Shown here: positions 32,905 through 41,827 of the stretch, piece after piece
How positions within the stretch are numbered: position 1 is the stretch's first letter
How the letters are laid out: each line of letters begins with the position of its first letter
Translations under genes and position numbers: made by a program
Notes under the pieces: model-generated
Databases searched by the model: none
Told to the model about the DNA's origin: nothing
The model's input: the letters and a program-made list of their open reading frames with translations, nothing else
Source of the DNA: an uncultured Planctomycetales bacterium
GTDB lineage: Bacteria > Planctomycetota > Planctomycetia > Isosphaerales > Isosphaeraceae
Direction: 5' to 3'
NCBI GenBank assembly: GCA_903926465.1
Contig: CAIYJE010000006.1
Coordinates: forward strand, 1-48,309
Length of the DNA stretch: 48,309 nt

Positions 32905-34362
32905 ATGCGATGCCCGTTGATCGGACACCTGGTGCTTGTGACCGGGGTTGCCTTGGTACCCGCTGCCGTATGGGCCGATCGTGTGGTCATTCAGGGAGGA
33001 ACCGAACTGCGAGGGGTGGTCTTGCCGGCCGATCCTGAGCACTCGGATCTGGTGCAGATCCTCACGAGCACCACCTCAAAACCGTTCGAGTTTCATAAGG
33101 AGCAGTTGCTCAAAGTTATTCCTGAAACCGACGAGATGAGTGGCTACCTGGACCAGCTTGCGCAGGCTCCGCCCACGGCCGAGGGAGAGTTTGAACTGGG
33201 ACAGTGGTGTGAAGACAAACGGCTGACCGGGCCGGCGCAACGGCATTTCCGGCGGGCGGTTGAGCAAGATCCCCAGATGGGCCCCGCCCATGAGAAACTG
33301 GGGCATGTTTTCCATAACGGCCGCTGGATGACACGTGACCAGAAGCAAGAGGCTCAAGGACTGGTGAAGCATAAGGGGCGCTGGGTCTCTCCGCAGCAGA
33401 AGGAAGCACTCGACCAGAAGATTGCCTTCACCACCGAACAGCAAGCCTGGGTCAGGCGGCTCCGCCTGATCCGCGAGCACTGGTTCAACGGTAACCCAAC
33501 TCAGCGGCAAGACGCTGAAGCCCAGCTCTCGGCCATCCGGGAACCGTCTGCAGTTCAGCCGCTCTTGCGTGCGTTCTCCAGTGACCCCGAACCAGCTCGA
33601 CAACGGCTTGGTCAGGTCCTTGGCGGAATCCCGGGCCCTGAATCCTGTGAGGCCCTGATCTGGCTGGTTCTGGCGGAACCGCAACTGCCCCTGCGCCAGA
33701 GCTACCTGCATGAACTGGAATTACGACATGATCCGGAGACCGCCAATCGGTTCCTGAAAGCCCTCGATTCCAGGGACCCCATTGTGGTGGGTCACGCAGC
33801 CTGGGCCCTGGGAATGCTCCAGGCCGTGTCGGCAGTGCCCAAGCTGATCAGTGTGCTTGTGAAGGTCGAAGAACGGATGGTGGTGGATGACAGCCCCCCA
33901 GCTCCCGGCTACTCGGTTGGCTTTGGAGGGGTAGTCGGCATGAATTCTGCCCCGCTGGCTGCAAGCGGCCTGGGAACCGCCACCGGAGCAACAGCCGGCG
34001 CCCAGGCCAGCGGCGTGAGCGGCACGGGGGTACCTGGTGGCATGGCGGGAACCGTCGGCTTTGGCACTTTGACCCCGCTCCCCGTCCTGACCGGACCCGT
34101 GGTTGCACCTGGAGCCGTGGCGTTTGGTGCCACCTCGGTTCCCTACATGAACGGCGTGGGGCTTGGAACCGGCAACGGCGGTTCGCTCCGTCCCAGCGCC
34201 CAGGTAGTCACCAACGTCGACCGCAACGAAGAGGTTCGACAAGCCCTGATTTCACTGACCGGTGAAGATTACGGCTTCGATGTTCCGTCCTGGCGGCAGT
34301 GGCAGACCACCCAGTTCAAAGCCGCTCCCAGCACACCCCAGCGCCGAGTCAGGCAACCGTGA
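32905..34362 (+). CDS. Secreted HEAT-like repeat protein
   Basis: The protein has 485 residues with a signal peptide (IGHLVLVTGVALVPAAVWA). Residues about 90-130 resemble a TPR unit (FELGQWCEDKRLTGPAQRHF). LGHVFHNGRWMTRDQ and VKHKGRWVSPQQKEAL are a repeated planctomycete-type W-motif. Residues about 200-310 are HEAT-like helices (AVQPLLRAFSSDPEPARQRL; DPIVVGHAAWALGMLQAVSA). A Gly/Ala/Val-rich region follows at about 330-430, then a further HEAT-like helix. It is likely a periplasmic scaffold; the function is unknown. Confidence 0.78.
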   Translation: MRCPLIGHLVLVTGVALVPAAVWADRVVIQGGTELRGVVLPADPEHSDLVQILTSTTSKPFEFHKEQLLKVIPETDEMSGYLDQLAQAPPTAEGEFELGQWCEDKRLTGPAQRHFRRAVEQDPQMGPAHEKLGHVFHNGRWMTRDQKQEAQGLVKHKGRWVSPQQKEALDQKIAFTTEQQAWVRRLRLIREHWFNGNPTQRQDAEAQLSAIREPSAVQPLLRAFSSDPEPARQRLGQVLGGIPGPESCEALIWLVLAEPQLPLRQSYLHELELRHDPETANRFLKALDSRDPIVVGHAAWALGMLQAVSAVPKLISVLVKVEERMVVDDSPPAPGYSVGFGGVVGMNSAPLAASGLGTATGATAGAQASGVSGTGVPGGMAGTVGFGTLTPLPVLTGPVVAPGAVAFGATSVPYMNGVGLGTGNGGSLRPSAQVVTNVDRNEEVRQALISLTGEDYGFDVPSWRQWQTTQFKAAPSTPQRRVRQP

Positions 34363-34632
34363 GGGAAGCCTGTCCAGAAGTTGCACCAGACCGCAACAGC
34401 CCGTGCTGTCGGGCGGGCTTGATCTCTGCAACCAGGCCCCCTGACCAGAAGATTAGCGAACACCCCGTTGCCCCCCGCCAGGGTTGAGGCCAAACTGGGG
34501 AAGCGCATCCGCCAGGGCGTTTGGTAAACTTGTGCAATCATGCCTGGATCGGGCTCACCACCAGCTTACGCAAGGCTAGGCTTCCGGCTGTGGCCTGCAC
34601 ACCCTCCCCGCCAGTCCATCGAGGATTCCCTG

Positions 34633-35601
34633 ATGTCGGATGAGGGCGAGACACTCTGGAACGCTCGCAACCAGGTCAAACAACGGCTGGAAGGGCTGAA
34701 GCGGGCCGGAGTCACCGGGATCCCACTGGTTCGCGTGGCTGAACGACCGGAACGGGTCACCGAGATCCCGCCCGCAACCGAACCGATGCCCACGCTCCCC
34801 AGGCCGAGTGTAGCACCGCGTTCCACCCCTCCGGCTCCGCCAGTGACACCACCGCCCAGTGTCGGGCCCAGGATCGCTGAGCCTGTCACCCCCAGTCCCA
34901 GTCCAACGAGTCGCCCTCCAGAAAGAGCGCCGATCATGGCCGGTTCGCGTCGTTCGTTATTTGAAGAACCAAGAACTCCCAAAGAACTTGGGCCACCGGT
35001 ACCACCCGCTGAGCGGCCAGCCGCGCTCGACGTTTTGGCCCAGGAAATTGCCGCCTGTCAGCGCTGCCCGAATTTATACACCACCCGCACGCACACCGTA
35101 CCCGGTGAGGGGAGCCCCCAGGCGCGGCTGGTGTTCATGGGAGAAGCTCCCGGCGCCGACGAAGACAAGACCGGCCGACCGTTTGTGGGCCGGGGCGGCC
35201 AGTTGCTTACCGACATGATCACCAAGGGAATGGGCTTGCAACGCGAGGAGATCTTCATCCTCAACACCATCAAGTGCCGGCCGCCGGAAAATCGTGTTCC
35301 CCTGCCAGACGAACAGGCCAACTGCCGGGGCTACCTGGACCGGCAACTCTCAATCATCCGACCCGAGTTCCTGTGTTTGCTGGGCAAGACTGCGGCCATG
35401 GCCATTTTGCAACTGGATAATACCCCAGCCACCAACATGTCGGTTTTGCGCGGACGCTGGTTTGATTACCAGGGAATCCGCACGATCGTGACCTACCACC
35501 CGGCCTACCTGCTCAGGAATCCGCCCGCCAAAAAAGACGCCTGGGAAGATCTCAAGCGGCTCATGGAAGCCATGGGCCTGGAAGTTCCAGCACGCAACTG
35601 A
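34633..35601 (+). CDS. Type-4 uracil-DNA glycosylase with long Pro-rich N-terminus
   Basis: The protein has 322 residues from the ATG at 34633, with GAGGA (34621-34625) 7 nt upstream. The first 130 residues are Pro/Arg-rich and probably disordered. The catalytic part begins with [20 protein letters not shown], then the motif [20 protein letters not shown]. It continues with [10 protein letters not shown] and a later Cys in [10 protein letters not shown], giving the four cysteines of the 4Fe-4S cluster. The second active-site motif is [11 protein letters not shown]. This is the family-4/5 Fe-S uracil-DNA glycosylase that removes uracil from DNA. Confidence 0.9.
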   Translation: MSDEGETLWNARNQVKQRLEGLKRAGVTGIPLVRVAERPERVTEIPPATEPMPTLPRPSVAPRSTPPAPPVTPPPSVGPRIAEPVTPSPSPTSRPPERAPIMAGSRRSLFEEPRTPKELGPPVPPAERPAALDVLAQEIAACQRCPNLYTTRTHTVPGEGSPQARLVFMGEAPGADEDKTGRPFVGRGGQLLTDMITKGMGLQREEIFILNTIKCRPPENRVPLPDEQANCRGYLDRQLSIIRPEFLCLLGKTAAMAILQLDNTPATNMSVLRGRWFDYQGIRTIVTYHPAYLLRNPPAKKDAWEDLKRLMEAMGLEVPARN

Positions 35602-35709
35602 GCTGGGTGAAGACTGGCTCCAAACTCAGCCAGGGACGGCCAAGCTGACCCGGATTGACATCTCTAGAGTTGACCCTCATGCCTCGAACCTGTTCCCGGG
35701 AGAACCGTC

Positions 35710-36378
35710 ATGAACTTTCCCGTACCTCGCCCCATCCGAAACCGACGTGGGTTTTTGCAAACGATGGGTTTGGGGGCGTCGGCTCTGCTGGTCCCCGGCG
35801 TATTTGCCGAGGAACTGGTACGCACGCCGGCCCAGACCGAAGGCCCGTTTTATCCCAACAAACTCCCGCTCGACACCGATAACGACCTGTTGATCATCAA
35901 TGATTCGATCACGCCGGCCGTGGGTGAGATCACCCATCTGTCGGGCCGAATCCTGGATGCGGGTGGCAGCCCCGTTCGCAACGCACTCATCGAGATCTGG
36001 CAGGTCGATCACAACGGTGCCTACATCCACACGCAGGACCCGAACAACTCCAAGCACGATTCCCATTTTCAGGGCTTTGGTCGATTCCTCACGGGATCGA
36101 CGGGCGAGTATTACTTTCGGACCATCAAGCCGGTCTCCTATCCAGGCCGCACCCCTCACATCCATGTGAAGATCCGCCGCGGCGATAAGGAACTGCTCAC
36201 CACCCAGTGCTATATTGAGGGCGAAGCCCAGAACGAACGCGACGGCGTTTACCGGGACATCCGTGACCCAGCCGCCCGCAAGAGCGTGACCGTGGCATTT
36301 GCGCCCGTCGCCAATTCTAAAATGGGTGAACTGGCCGCCCGGTTCGACGTGGTGCTTGGGGCCACGCCACCCATGTGA
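35710..36378 (+). CDS. Tat-exported intradiol ring-cleavage dioxygenase
   Basis: The protein has 222 residues. The N-terminus has a twin-arginine signal (RNRRGFLQTMGLGASALL). EGPFYPNKLPL follows, then the intradiol core LIEIWQVDHNGAYIH, YYFRTIKPVSYPGRTPHIHV, with the Tyr and His residues that ligate non-haem Fe(III). The family cleaves catechol or protocatechuate between the hydroxyls; a single short chain of this type resembles the protocatechuate 3,4-dioxygenase family. No other aromatic-degradation gene lies nearby. Tat export suggests a periplasmic enzyme acting on external aromatics, perhaps lignin- or humic-derived; this is inference. Confidence 0.87.
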   Translation: MNFPVPRPIRNRRGFLQTMGLGASALLVPGVFAEELVRTPAQTEGPFYPNKLPLDTDNDLLIINDSITPAVGEITHLSGRILDAGGSPVRNALIEIWQVDHNGAYIHTQDPNNSKHDSHFQGFGRFLTGSTGEYYFRTIKPVSYPGRTPHIHVKIRRGDKELLTTQCYIEGEAQNERDGVYRDIRDPAARKSVTVAFAPVANSKMGELAARFDVVLGATPPM

Positions 36379-36421
36379 TTGATCTGAGGGGCCGCTCGCT
36401 CAGTTCTGAAGCACCATAATT

Positions 36422-36445
36422 CCCGCTCACCCCAGCGGGTTTCCC
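36422..36445 (+). terminator. Possible weak terminator after the dioxygenase gene
   Basis: A 6-bp stem CCCGCT/AGCGGG with a 6-nt loop is followed by TTTCCCC, 44 bp past the stop codon. The stem is short and the T-run is only three bases, so support is weak. Confidence 0.3.
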
Positions 36446-36580
36446 CGCAAACCAGGACAGGGTGGCCAGGCTGTTCGGTCTCCTGTCCTCATTCTTGCAC
36501 CGACCATCGTGCTGGCACAGGGCCGATCGCTTGCCGGCCCTGAACCAGTACGGTTGCCGCCGCCGAGACGGGCACAGAGC

Positions 36581-38206
36581 TCAGCCCACCAGCGCGCCCA
36601 CTTGCTGGAGCGCGGTCTGCACATCTTTGATCTTGATTGGCTTGTTCAGCAGAACCAGGCGGTCATCGAGCGGAAACTCATCGACCAGATCTTCTTGCTT
36701 GGGGCCCAAGATCACAATGGCGGCCAGGTCGTGGCGGTCATCATGCGCTTTCTGATGCATGGCCAGAAACACATCCAAGCCATCGGAATGAAGGCCATCC
36801 AGATCATAGAGCAGGACGTCGGCCGGACTCTGATGAAACTGTTCGGCGGCCTGGTTAGCCGCTCCAAATACGGAGACCTCAAAGCCCATCTTGATCAGCG
36901 ATTTCTTGAGCGCATCTTGAATACCGGCCTGCGCTTCAACCACCATCACACGCTTCCCAGGAACCGCCACGCCGCTCACTCCGCCCACAGGCCGGGCAAT
37001 GGCAGGAGCCGCGGCAACCGCAGGGTCGGAAGCAGAAGTTGGTTTGGCCACAGCGGCCGCAGATGGTGCGGGCGGTGCAACAACTTCGGCACTGGCGGGA
37101 AGGGTGCCACGCTGGCGACCAAAGGCCTCGGCAAACAGATCTTCATCCGTGGCCGGTGCCTCAATCGCCACCTCTGCCGTTGCTGAGGAAGACTTGCCAG
37201 TACGACGACGCTCAAAAATATCGAGGTCCCGCAGAACTTCGGCCATGTTCTGGTACCGCTGCTCAAGCTTGATATTCATCATCTTTTCGATGATCTGGCA
37301 GAGTTCCGCGGGCGGAGCGTACCGCAGTTCAGCGAGCGGCTTGATGGCACCAAAACTACGCTTGAGCATTTTGGCCAGCGGGTCGGCCGTTTCCACCTCT
37401 GGCAACGGTAACACCCCGGTCAGCATCTGATAAAACACGCAGCCCATAAAGTAGATGTCTGAGCGGGCATCCCCCTTGGGACTGCCGCAGGTTCGCTCCA
37501 GCGCCGAGTAATCCACGGTTCGGGTATGCGCAAACTCGGTCACGCGATCATCGCCCACGTTGGCGAGCCCGAAGTCCACCAGCTTGGCCTCGCGTTTGGT
37601 CGAGATCAGGATGTTCGTGCCTTTGATATCGCGATGCGTCACGGAATTATCGTGCGAATACCTCAGACCACGCGCCATCCCCAGCAAGATCGGTAACGCC
37701 TCGTCGGCACCCAGCCGACCTCGCAGCTTGAGGAAATCACGCAGGTTGGAGCCTTCGACGTACTCCATGATCATGTAATGGAGTTTGTCGGTTTCGCCAA
37801 ATTCGTGAATCTTGACGATATTCGGATGCAGCAGCGCCATCCCGGCTTCGGCCTCTTGCGCAAACCGAGCCACGGAGGCCGCATCGGTGGTAAACCGCCG
37901 GCGCAAAACCTTGATCGCCACGGCTTCGCCAGATTCGGTGCGTTCACCCCGGTACACCCGGGCGAACGTCCCTTCGGCAATATGGAACAGCACCTTGGCC
38001 GGACCATAAAAGAAGCCGCTGAAGTCTCCTTTGAGAAGCTTGTCCCGCTGCCAGCTTGTCAGCCAGCCTTTTCGCATCAGGGTGCGTGTCATTCCGTCCA
38101 CGCTCCAGTCCGTGGCCTCCTCCTTGGCTTCACGCATCTGGGAGGTTGAGATCAGGCTGAGCCTGATCATCTGATCGGCGAGTTCTTCGGTATCATAATT
38201 CGCCAT
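36581..38206 (-). CDS. Ser/Thr protein kinase fused to a response-regulator receiver domain
   Basis: The protein has 541 residues from the ATG at 38204-38206, with AGGA 6 nt upstream. The first ~65 residues are the planctomycete kinase prefix (MIRLSLISTSQMREAKEEA; LMRKGWLTSWQRDKLLKGDF). The kinase domain spans about 70-335: glycine-rich loop EGTFARVYRG, AIKVLRR lysine, HRDIKGTNILIS catalytic loop and DFGLANVG. An Ala/Pro/Val-rich linker (about 340-415) leads to a receiver domain (about 420-540). Its phospho-acceptor Asp is in LLYDLDGLHSD and the conserved Lys in LNKPI; the first acidic pair is reduced to VVEA. There is no transmembrane helix. It joins Hanks-type and two-component signalling in one chain. 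Confidence 0.88.
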   Translation of the reverse strand: MANYDTEELADQMIRLSLISTSQMREAKEEATDWSVDGMTRTLMRKGWLTSWQRDKLLKGDFSGFFYGPAKVLFHIAEGTFARVYRGERTESGEAVAIKVLRRRFTTDAASVARFAQEAEAGMALLHPNIVKIHEFGETDKLHYMIMEYVEGSNLRDFLKLRGRLGADEALPILLGMARGLRYSHDNSVTHRDIKGTNILISTKREAKLVDFGLANVGDDRVTEFAHTRTVDYSALERTCGSPKGDARSDIYFMGCVFYQMLTGVLPLPEVETADPLAKMLKRSFGAIKPLAELRYAPPAELCQIIEKMMNIKLEQRYQNMAEVLRDLDIFERRRTGKSSSATAEVAIEAPATDEDLFAEAFGRQRGTLPASAEVVAPPAPSAAAVAKPTSASDPAVAAAPAIARPVGGVSGVAVPGKRVMVVEAQAGIQDALKKSLIKMGFEVSVFGAANQAAEQFHQSPADVLLYDLDGLHSDGLDVFLAMHQKAHDDRHDLAAIVILGPKQEDLVDEFPLDDRLVLLNKPIKIKDVQTALQQVGALVG

Positions 38207-38356
38207 GATCGGTCCTGCAGGAGGGAGCTGCGGCACGGTCAACCGTGATATTCGTCTGACCTGGGGGGTTCACGCAAACTTAACAGACAACTATAGCACT
38301 CTGATCAGCGCTTTCCACCGGCCGCAATCCCCAGTTGGGCCAAAGTCTGCGAATGA

Positions 38357-39595
38357 TCAACAGCAGGACTTGCTTCGGGTTCCGGGTCGGCCGTACCAGC
38401 TCGCACAGGCGGCAATCAGCGCCAGGGCTGGAATCATCGGGGCACGCATCCGCATGTCGGTCCAGTAAATGGTATGAACCAGCGTCAGGCCCATCAGCAT
38501 CATGGGGGCCGCCAGAGCCGGCCAGCACCAGAGCTTTCGGCTCATCAGACCCATCCCCAACGCCACCCAGAACGGCACAGTCCAGACGATGGTCAGCCAG
38601 CGGAGCGGACCTGGATAAACCGATGCCGCTGGGGCAATGCCCCAGAAACGCCCCAACCGGGACAGCGAGGCCCGCACGAATGCGCCCGGATGCTCAAAAA
38701 TGAACGTCCAGGCCGAACGGGCAAACGCGCGGTCGGCCTGAGGGGCCGGCAGACCAGCGACCTCCCGGTTCACGTCCTGAAACCAGCGTCGCTGGTTCTC
38801 TCCAGTCCAAACCGCCCCCGGAGGGCCATTCAGCACGTCGTCATAATAAACCGAGTTATTCGCCAGATAGAGCGTGTAACCACCATGGGTGGTGGTCCAG
38901 ACCGGCTCTCCCCAGATCTTGTAATTACGGTACGCCCAGGGAGCCAAGACCAGCAGGCACCCCAGGGCAATCAGTCCGGCACGCCTCAGCCGCACCACCC
39001 AGGACCCGGGCGTGGCTAACCCCGCCGCAACAATCACAAGCACCCCGCCCGCCAGTAAACTGGGCCGACAAAGCGCAGCCAACCCCAGCGCACACCCGCT
39101 CCACCAGGCCGAAAACCGTCCAGTTCCAGCAAGCAGAGCCAGAATCAGGGCCACCAGGAACGCCGCCAATGACTCGGTCATCACCGACCGCGTCTGCACC
39201 ACCAGAATCGGGTCCAATGCAACCAGAGCTGAAGCGGCCAGCGCCTGACCCCCGCTCATGCCCAGGCGACGGGCTGCCAAGCCCGAAAGGGCGACCGTTC
39301 CCACACCCAGCAAGGTATTCAGACCGACCACGGCCAGCGTTAACCCTCGCCCCTCAGCCAGCCGGGTCAGTGGCGCTAGCAGCACAGGATAAAGCGGCGG
39401 TCGGTACGCCGTGGGCCGGCCCTTGAACTGAAGCCCATCACCCTGGGCCAGCGAGCGGGCCAGGGGTAGGTAATTATCAGGGTCTTCAGGGGCTGCGGCC
39501 AGGCGGGGCACGCTCACCGCCAGCCGGACAAGACCGGCCAGCACGAGCAGGAGCACAAAGAGCGTCCGCTCAGCCGGAATCGGTGCCACTCGCAT
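38357..39595 (-). CDS. Membrane glycosyltransferase, GT39/ArnT-like
   Basis: The protein has 412 residues from the ATG at 39593-39595; a TTG four codons earlier is possible. About ten membrane helices are visible. The first periplasmic loop contains PEDPDNYLPLARSLAQGDGL and AYRPPLYPVLLAPL, the usual layout of dolichyl-phosphate-mannose/ArnT-type glycosyltransferases that use lipid-linked sugars. Its start lies inside the end of the rhomboid gene (26-bp overlap), so translation is probably coupled. The acceptor is unknown. Confidence 0.82.
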   Translation of the reverse strand: MRVAPIPAERTLFVLLLVLAGLVRLAVSVPRLAAAPEDPDNYLPLARSLAQGDGLQFKGRPTAYRPPLYPVLLAPLTRLAEGRGLTLAVVGLNTLLGVGTVALSGLAARRLGMSGGQALAASALVALDPILVVQTRSVMTESLAAFLVALILALLAGTGRFSAWWSGCALGLAALCRPSLLAGGVLVIVAAGLATPGSWVVRLRRAGLIALGCLLVLAPWAYRNYKIWGEPVWTTTHGGYTLYLANNSVYYDDVLNGPPGAVWTGENQRRWFQDVNREVAGLPAPQADRAFARSAWTFIFEHPGAFVRASLSRLGRFWGIAPAASVYPGPLRWLTIVWTVPFWVALGMGLMSRKLWCWPALAAPMMLMGLTLVHTIYWTDMRMRAPMIPALALIAACASWYGRPGTRSKSCC

Positions 39596-40556
39596 TCCGA
39601 GAGCCAATCAAGTAAGGGGCCAGGCCAACCAGCATTCCAAAAACGAGGCCGGAAAAGTGCGCCGCGTTGGCAATAGGACCAAACGATCCCGTGAAGCACA
39701 GAACCAGCCAGAGCAGCATCCAGATCACCGTGTTGCTGGTGAGCTGGAGACCGGACCCCGGTTCGTATTCGCCGGTCATCCAGACATAGCCGAACAGGGC
39801 ATAGATCACCCCCGACATTCCGCCAGGCAGTGAGATCCCGTCTGGGCCTGGATTCTCGATGTCCCAAAGGTACTGGCAAAAAAACGACAGTGGGGCCGCC
39901 ACCAGCACCAGGCCGAGCAAGACCCAGGACCCTTTCTGACTCTCAATCATCCCACCGAACCAGTACAGGGCCAGCATGTTGAAGATCAGGTGGGGCCATC
40001 CGTAATGAATGAACATCGGCGTGAACAGTCGCCAGATCTGACCATGTTTAATTGGTTCCAAACCCGCCGTGCCAGGAACCAGCCGAACCTCGGCCGTGCC
40101 GTTGCCCAGATCGGTTTTAATCAGTTCATACTGCATGGGCGCGAAGAAGAACGGTTCGAGCCGGCGCGAGTTTGTGCCCACGCTTGTGATCAAAGCCACC
40201 AACAGGCAGGCTCCGATCAGCAAAACCGTGATCAGACTGTGGTTGGGCAACGCATTGTCCAGCCAGTCGCGAACGGCCGACCGGGCAGCTGGAAGCTTGG
40301 ACTTGGACAGGTTCTCAGCCGGTTTTGTACGAAGGGCAGCAACCACCCGGGCTGGGGCGTTATAACGGGCATCCTCGGGAGCCAGTTGATACGCCTGGAG
40401 CTCCTCAAGGCCCGCACGGACCTGATCTTCCTGGTGAACCCAGACGCCAAAAGCACCCGACGTGGGTCGAACTTCGGCCGGAATCTCCCGCGTGAGCAGG
40501 TAATCCGCGAAGCGACGCGCCTGGCTTTCCTCATTCAACGTTCCTACCAGGCGCAT
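39570..40556 (-). CDS. Rhomboid-family intramembrane serine protease
   Basis: The protein has 328 residues from the ATG at 40554-40556, with GGAG about 11 nt upstream; a GTG four codons earlier is possible. Residues 1-95 form a small cytoplasmic domain of GlpG N-terminal type (ARRFADYLLTREIPAEVRP). Six membrane helices follow, with the rhomboid hallmarks: HYGWPHLIFNMLALYWFGG, the catalytic Ser in GGMSGVIYALFGY and the catalytic His in NAAHFSGLVFGML. It cleaves membrane-protein substrates within the bilayer. It overlaps the glycosyltransferase gene and is divergent from the dehydrogenase. Confidence 0.92.
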   Translation of the reverse strand: MRLVGTLNEESQARRFADYLLTREIPAEVRPTSGAFGVWVHQEDQVRAGLEELQAYQLAPEDARYNAPARVVAALRTKPAENLSKSKLPAARSAVRDWLDNALPNHSLITVLLIGACLLVALITSVGTNSRRLEPFFFAPMQYELIKTDLGNGTAEVRLVPGTAGLEPIKHGQIWRLFTPMFIHYGWPHLIFNMLALYWFGGMIESQKGSWVLLGLVLVAAPLSFFCQYLWDIENPGPDGISLPGGMSGVIYALFGYVWMTGEYEPGSGLQLTSNTVIWMLLWLVLCFTGSFGPIANAAHFSGLVFGMLVGLAPYLIGSRNASGTDSG

Positions 40557-40778
40557 GCGTGCAGACACTCCGAATGAGGAAAACTGAAATTACCAACACC
40601 TTCGAGTCCCAAGCTGAATCCTACCAGTTCAGGGGCCTTGTGTGGTAGTCTTACTAGTTTGCCGGGCCACGTTCCCCATTCCCACACCAAAAGTAGCGGT
40701 TGCAAAACAAGAAGACTGGCTGCCCTCCGTCAGGTGCCGGTCCCCTTTTGTTTAGAAATCGCCACTCAGAGCCCAGTC

Positions 40779-41801
40779 ATGTATCGACGCCCCACAATTC
40801 TGAGCCTCACCACCATGCGTGAGGAAGGGATGAGCCTGTTACGCGCGGCCGGCGATCTGCACATGGCTTCGGCCCTCACCCCCGAGGTGCTCCAGCGCGA
40901 GATCCAAAACGCCGACGCCCTGGTGGTCCGCACGGCCGGCACCATCGACGCCGCGCTCATGGATGCCGCTCCTAAACTTCGCGTTATTGGTCGACATGGC
41001 GTGGGGTATGACCAGATCGACATCCCCGCCGCCACCGAACGTGGGATCCAGGTAGTGTACACACCGGGGGCCAACGTCATTGCCGTGGCCGAGCATGCCC
41101 TGGCGTTCGCCATCGGCCTGAGCAAGCACTTCCCCCAGCAGATGCTTGCCCTCCGCGAAGGACGCTACAACGATCGCACCAAGCTCGTGGGCTTCGACCT
41201 CCCAGGCCGCACCTTGGGAATTATTGGTTTTGGCCGGATTGGCCGCCGCCTGGCCACTCTGGCCCATGCCTTGGGGATGCGAATTCTTTACAACGATCTG
41301 GTGGCCGCCCCCCTCAAGCTGGAAACCCACCTCGGCGCCCACCGGGTCAGCCTGGACCATTTGCTGGGCGAGGCCGATATCGTCAGCCTGCACGTTCCGC
41401 TTGACGACAGCACCCGTCGCATCATGAACGCCCGTACCATCGCCCTGATGAAGCCGGGCGGATACCTGATCAACACCTGCCGAGGGCCGGTGGTGGATGA
41501 GTACGCCGTGGCCCAGGCCCTCGATTCTGGCCAGCTTGGTGGTTACGCCGCCGATGTTTATGACGTCGAGCCGCCGCCGGCCGACCACCCCCTCATCGGC
41601 CGGTCGGACTGCCTGCTAACCCCCCATAGCGCGGCCCAGACCGTGGAAGGCCTGATCAACATGGCACGCGGTGTGGCCGAAGATGTCATCGCCGTTCTGC
41701 GTGGCCAGCTCCCCGCCAACCCGGTGAATAACCCCGACGACGTGGCGGCCAGCCGCGCACGGCTCGGCAAGCCACCCCTGACCGATGGCTTCCCGATCTG
41801 A
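40779..41801 (+). CDS. D-isomer-specific 2-hydroxyacid dehydrogenase
   Basis: The protein has 340 residues from the ATG at 40779; longer frames are rejected because the family fold starts at RRPTILSLT. The NAD-binding motif is LGIIGFGRIGRRLA. The catalytic Arg is in INTCRGPVVDE, the Glu in ADVYDVEPP and the His in LLTPHSAAQT. This is the core of D-3-phosphoglycerate dehydrogenase, glyoxylate reductase and relatives. It lacks the ACT domain of long SerA forms, so the substrate is not assigned. It is followed 26 bp later by the photolyase gene. Confidence 0.9.
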   Translation: MYRRPTILSLTTMREEGMSLLRAAGDLHMASALTPEVLQREIQNADALVVRTAGTIDAALMDAAPKLRVIGRHGVGYDQIDIPAATERGIQVVYTPGANVIAVAEHALAFAIGLSKHFPQQMLALREGRYNDRTKLVGFDLPGRTLGIIGFGRIGRRLATLAHALGMRILYNDLVAAPLKLETHLGAHRVSLDHLLGEADIVSLHVPLDDSTRRIMNARTIALMKPGGYLINTCRGPVVDEYAVAQALDSGQLGGYAADVYDVEPPPADHPLIGRSDCLLTPHSAAQTVEGLINMARGVAEDVIAVLRGQLPANPVNNPDDVAASRARLGKPPLTDGFPI

Positions 41802-41827
41802 TCGAACCTGAATCGAATCGAGTTGCG

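Noticed and set aside
36427-36624. Small minus-strand frame beyond the kinase stop
   Set aside because: It overlaps the kinase C-terminus in another frame and has no recognised sequence or ribosome binding site.
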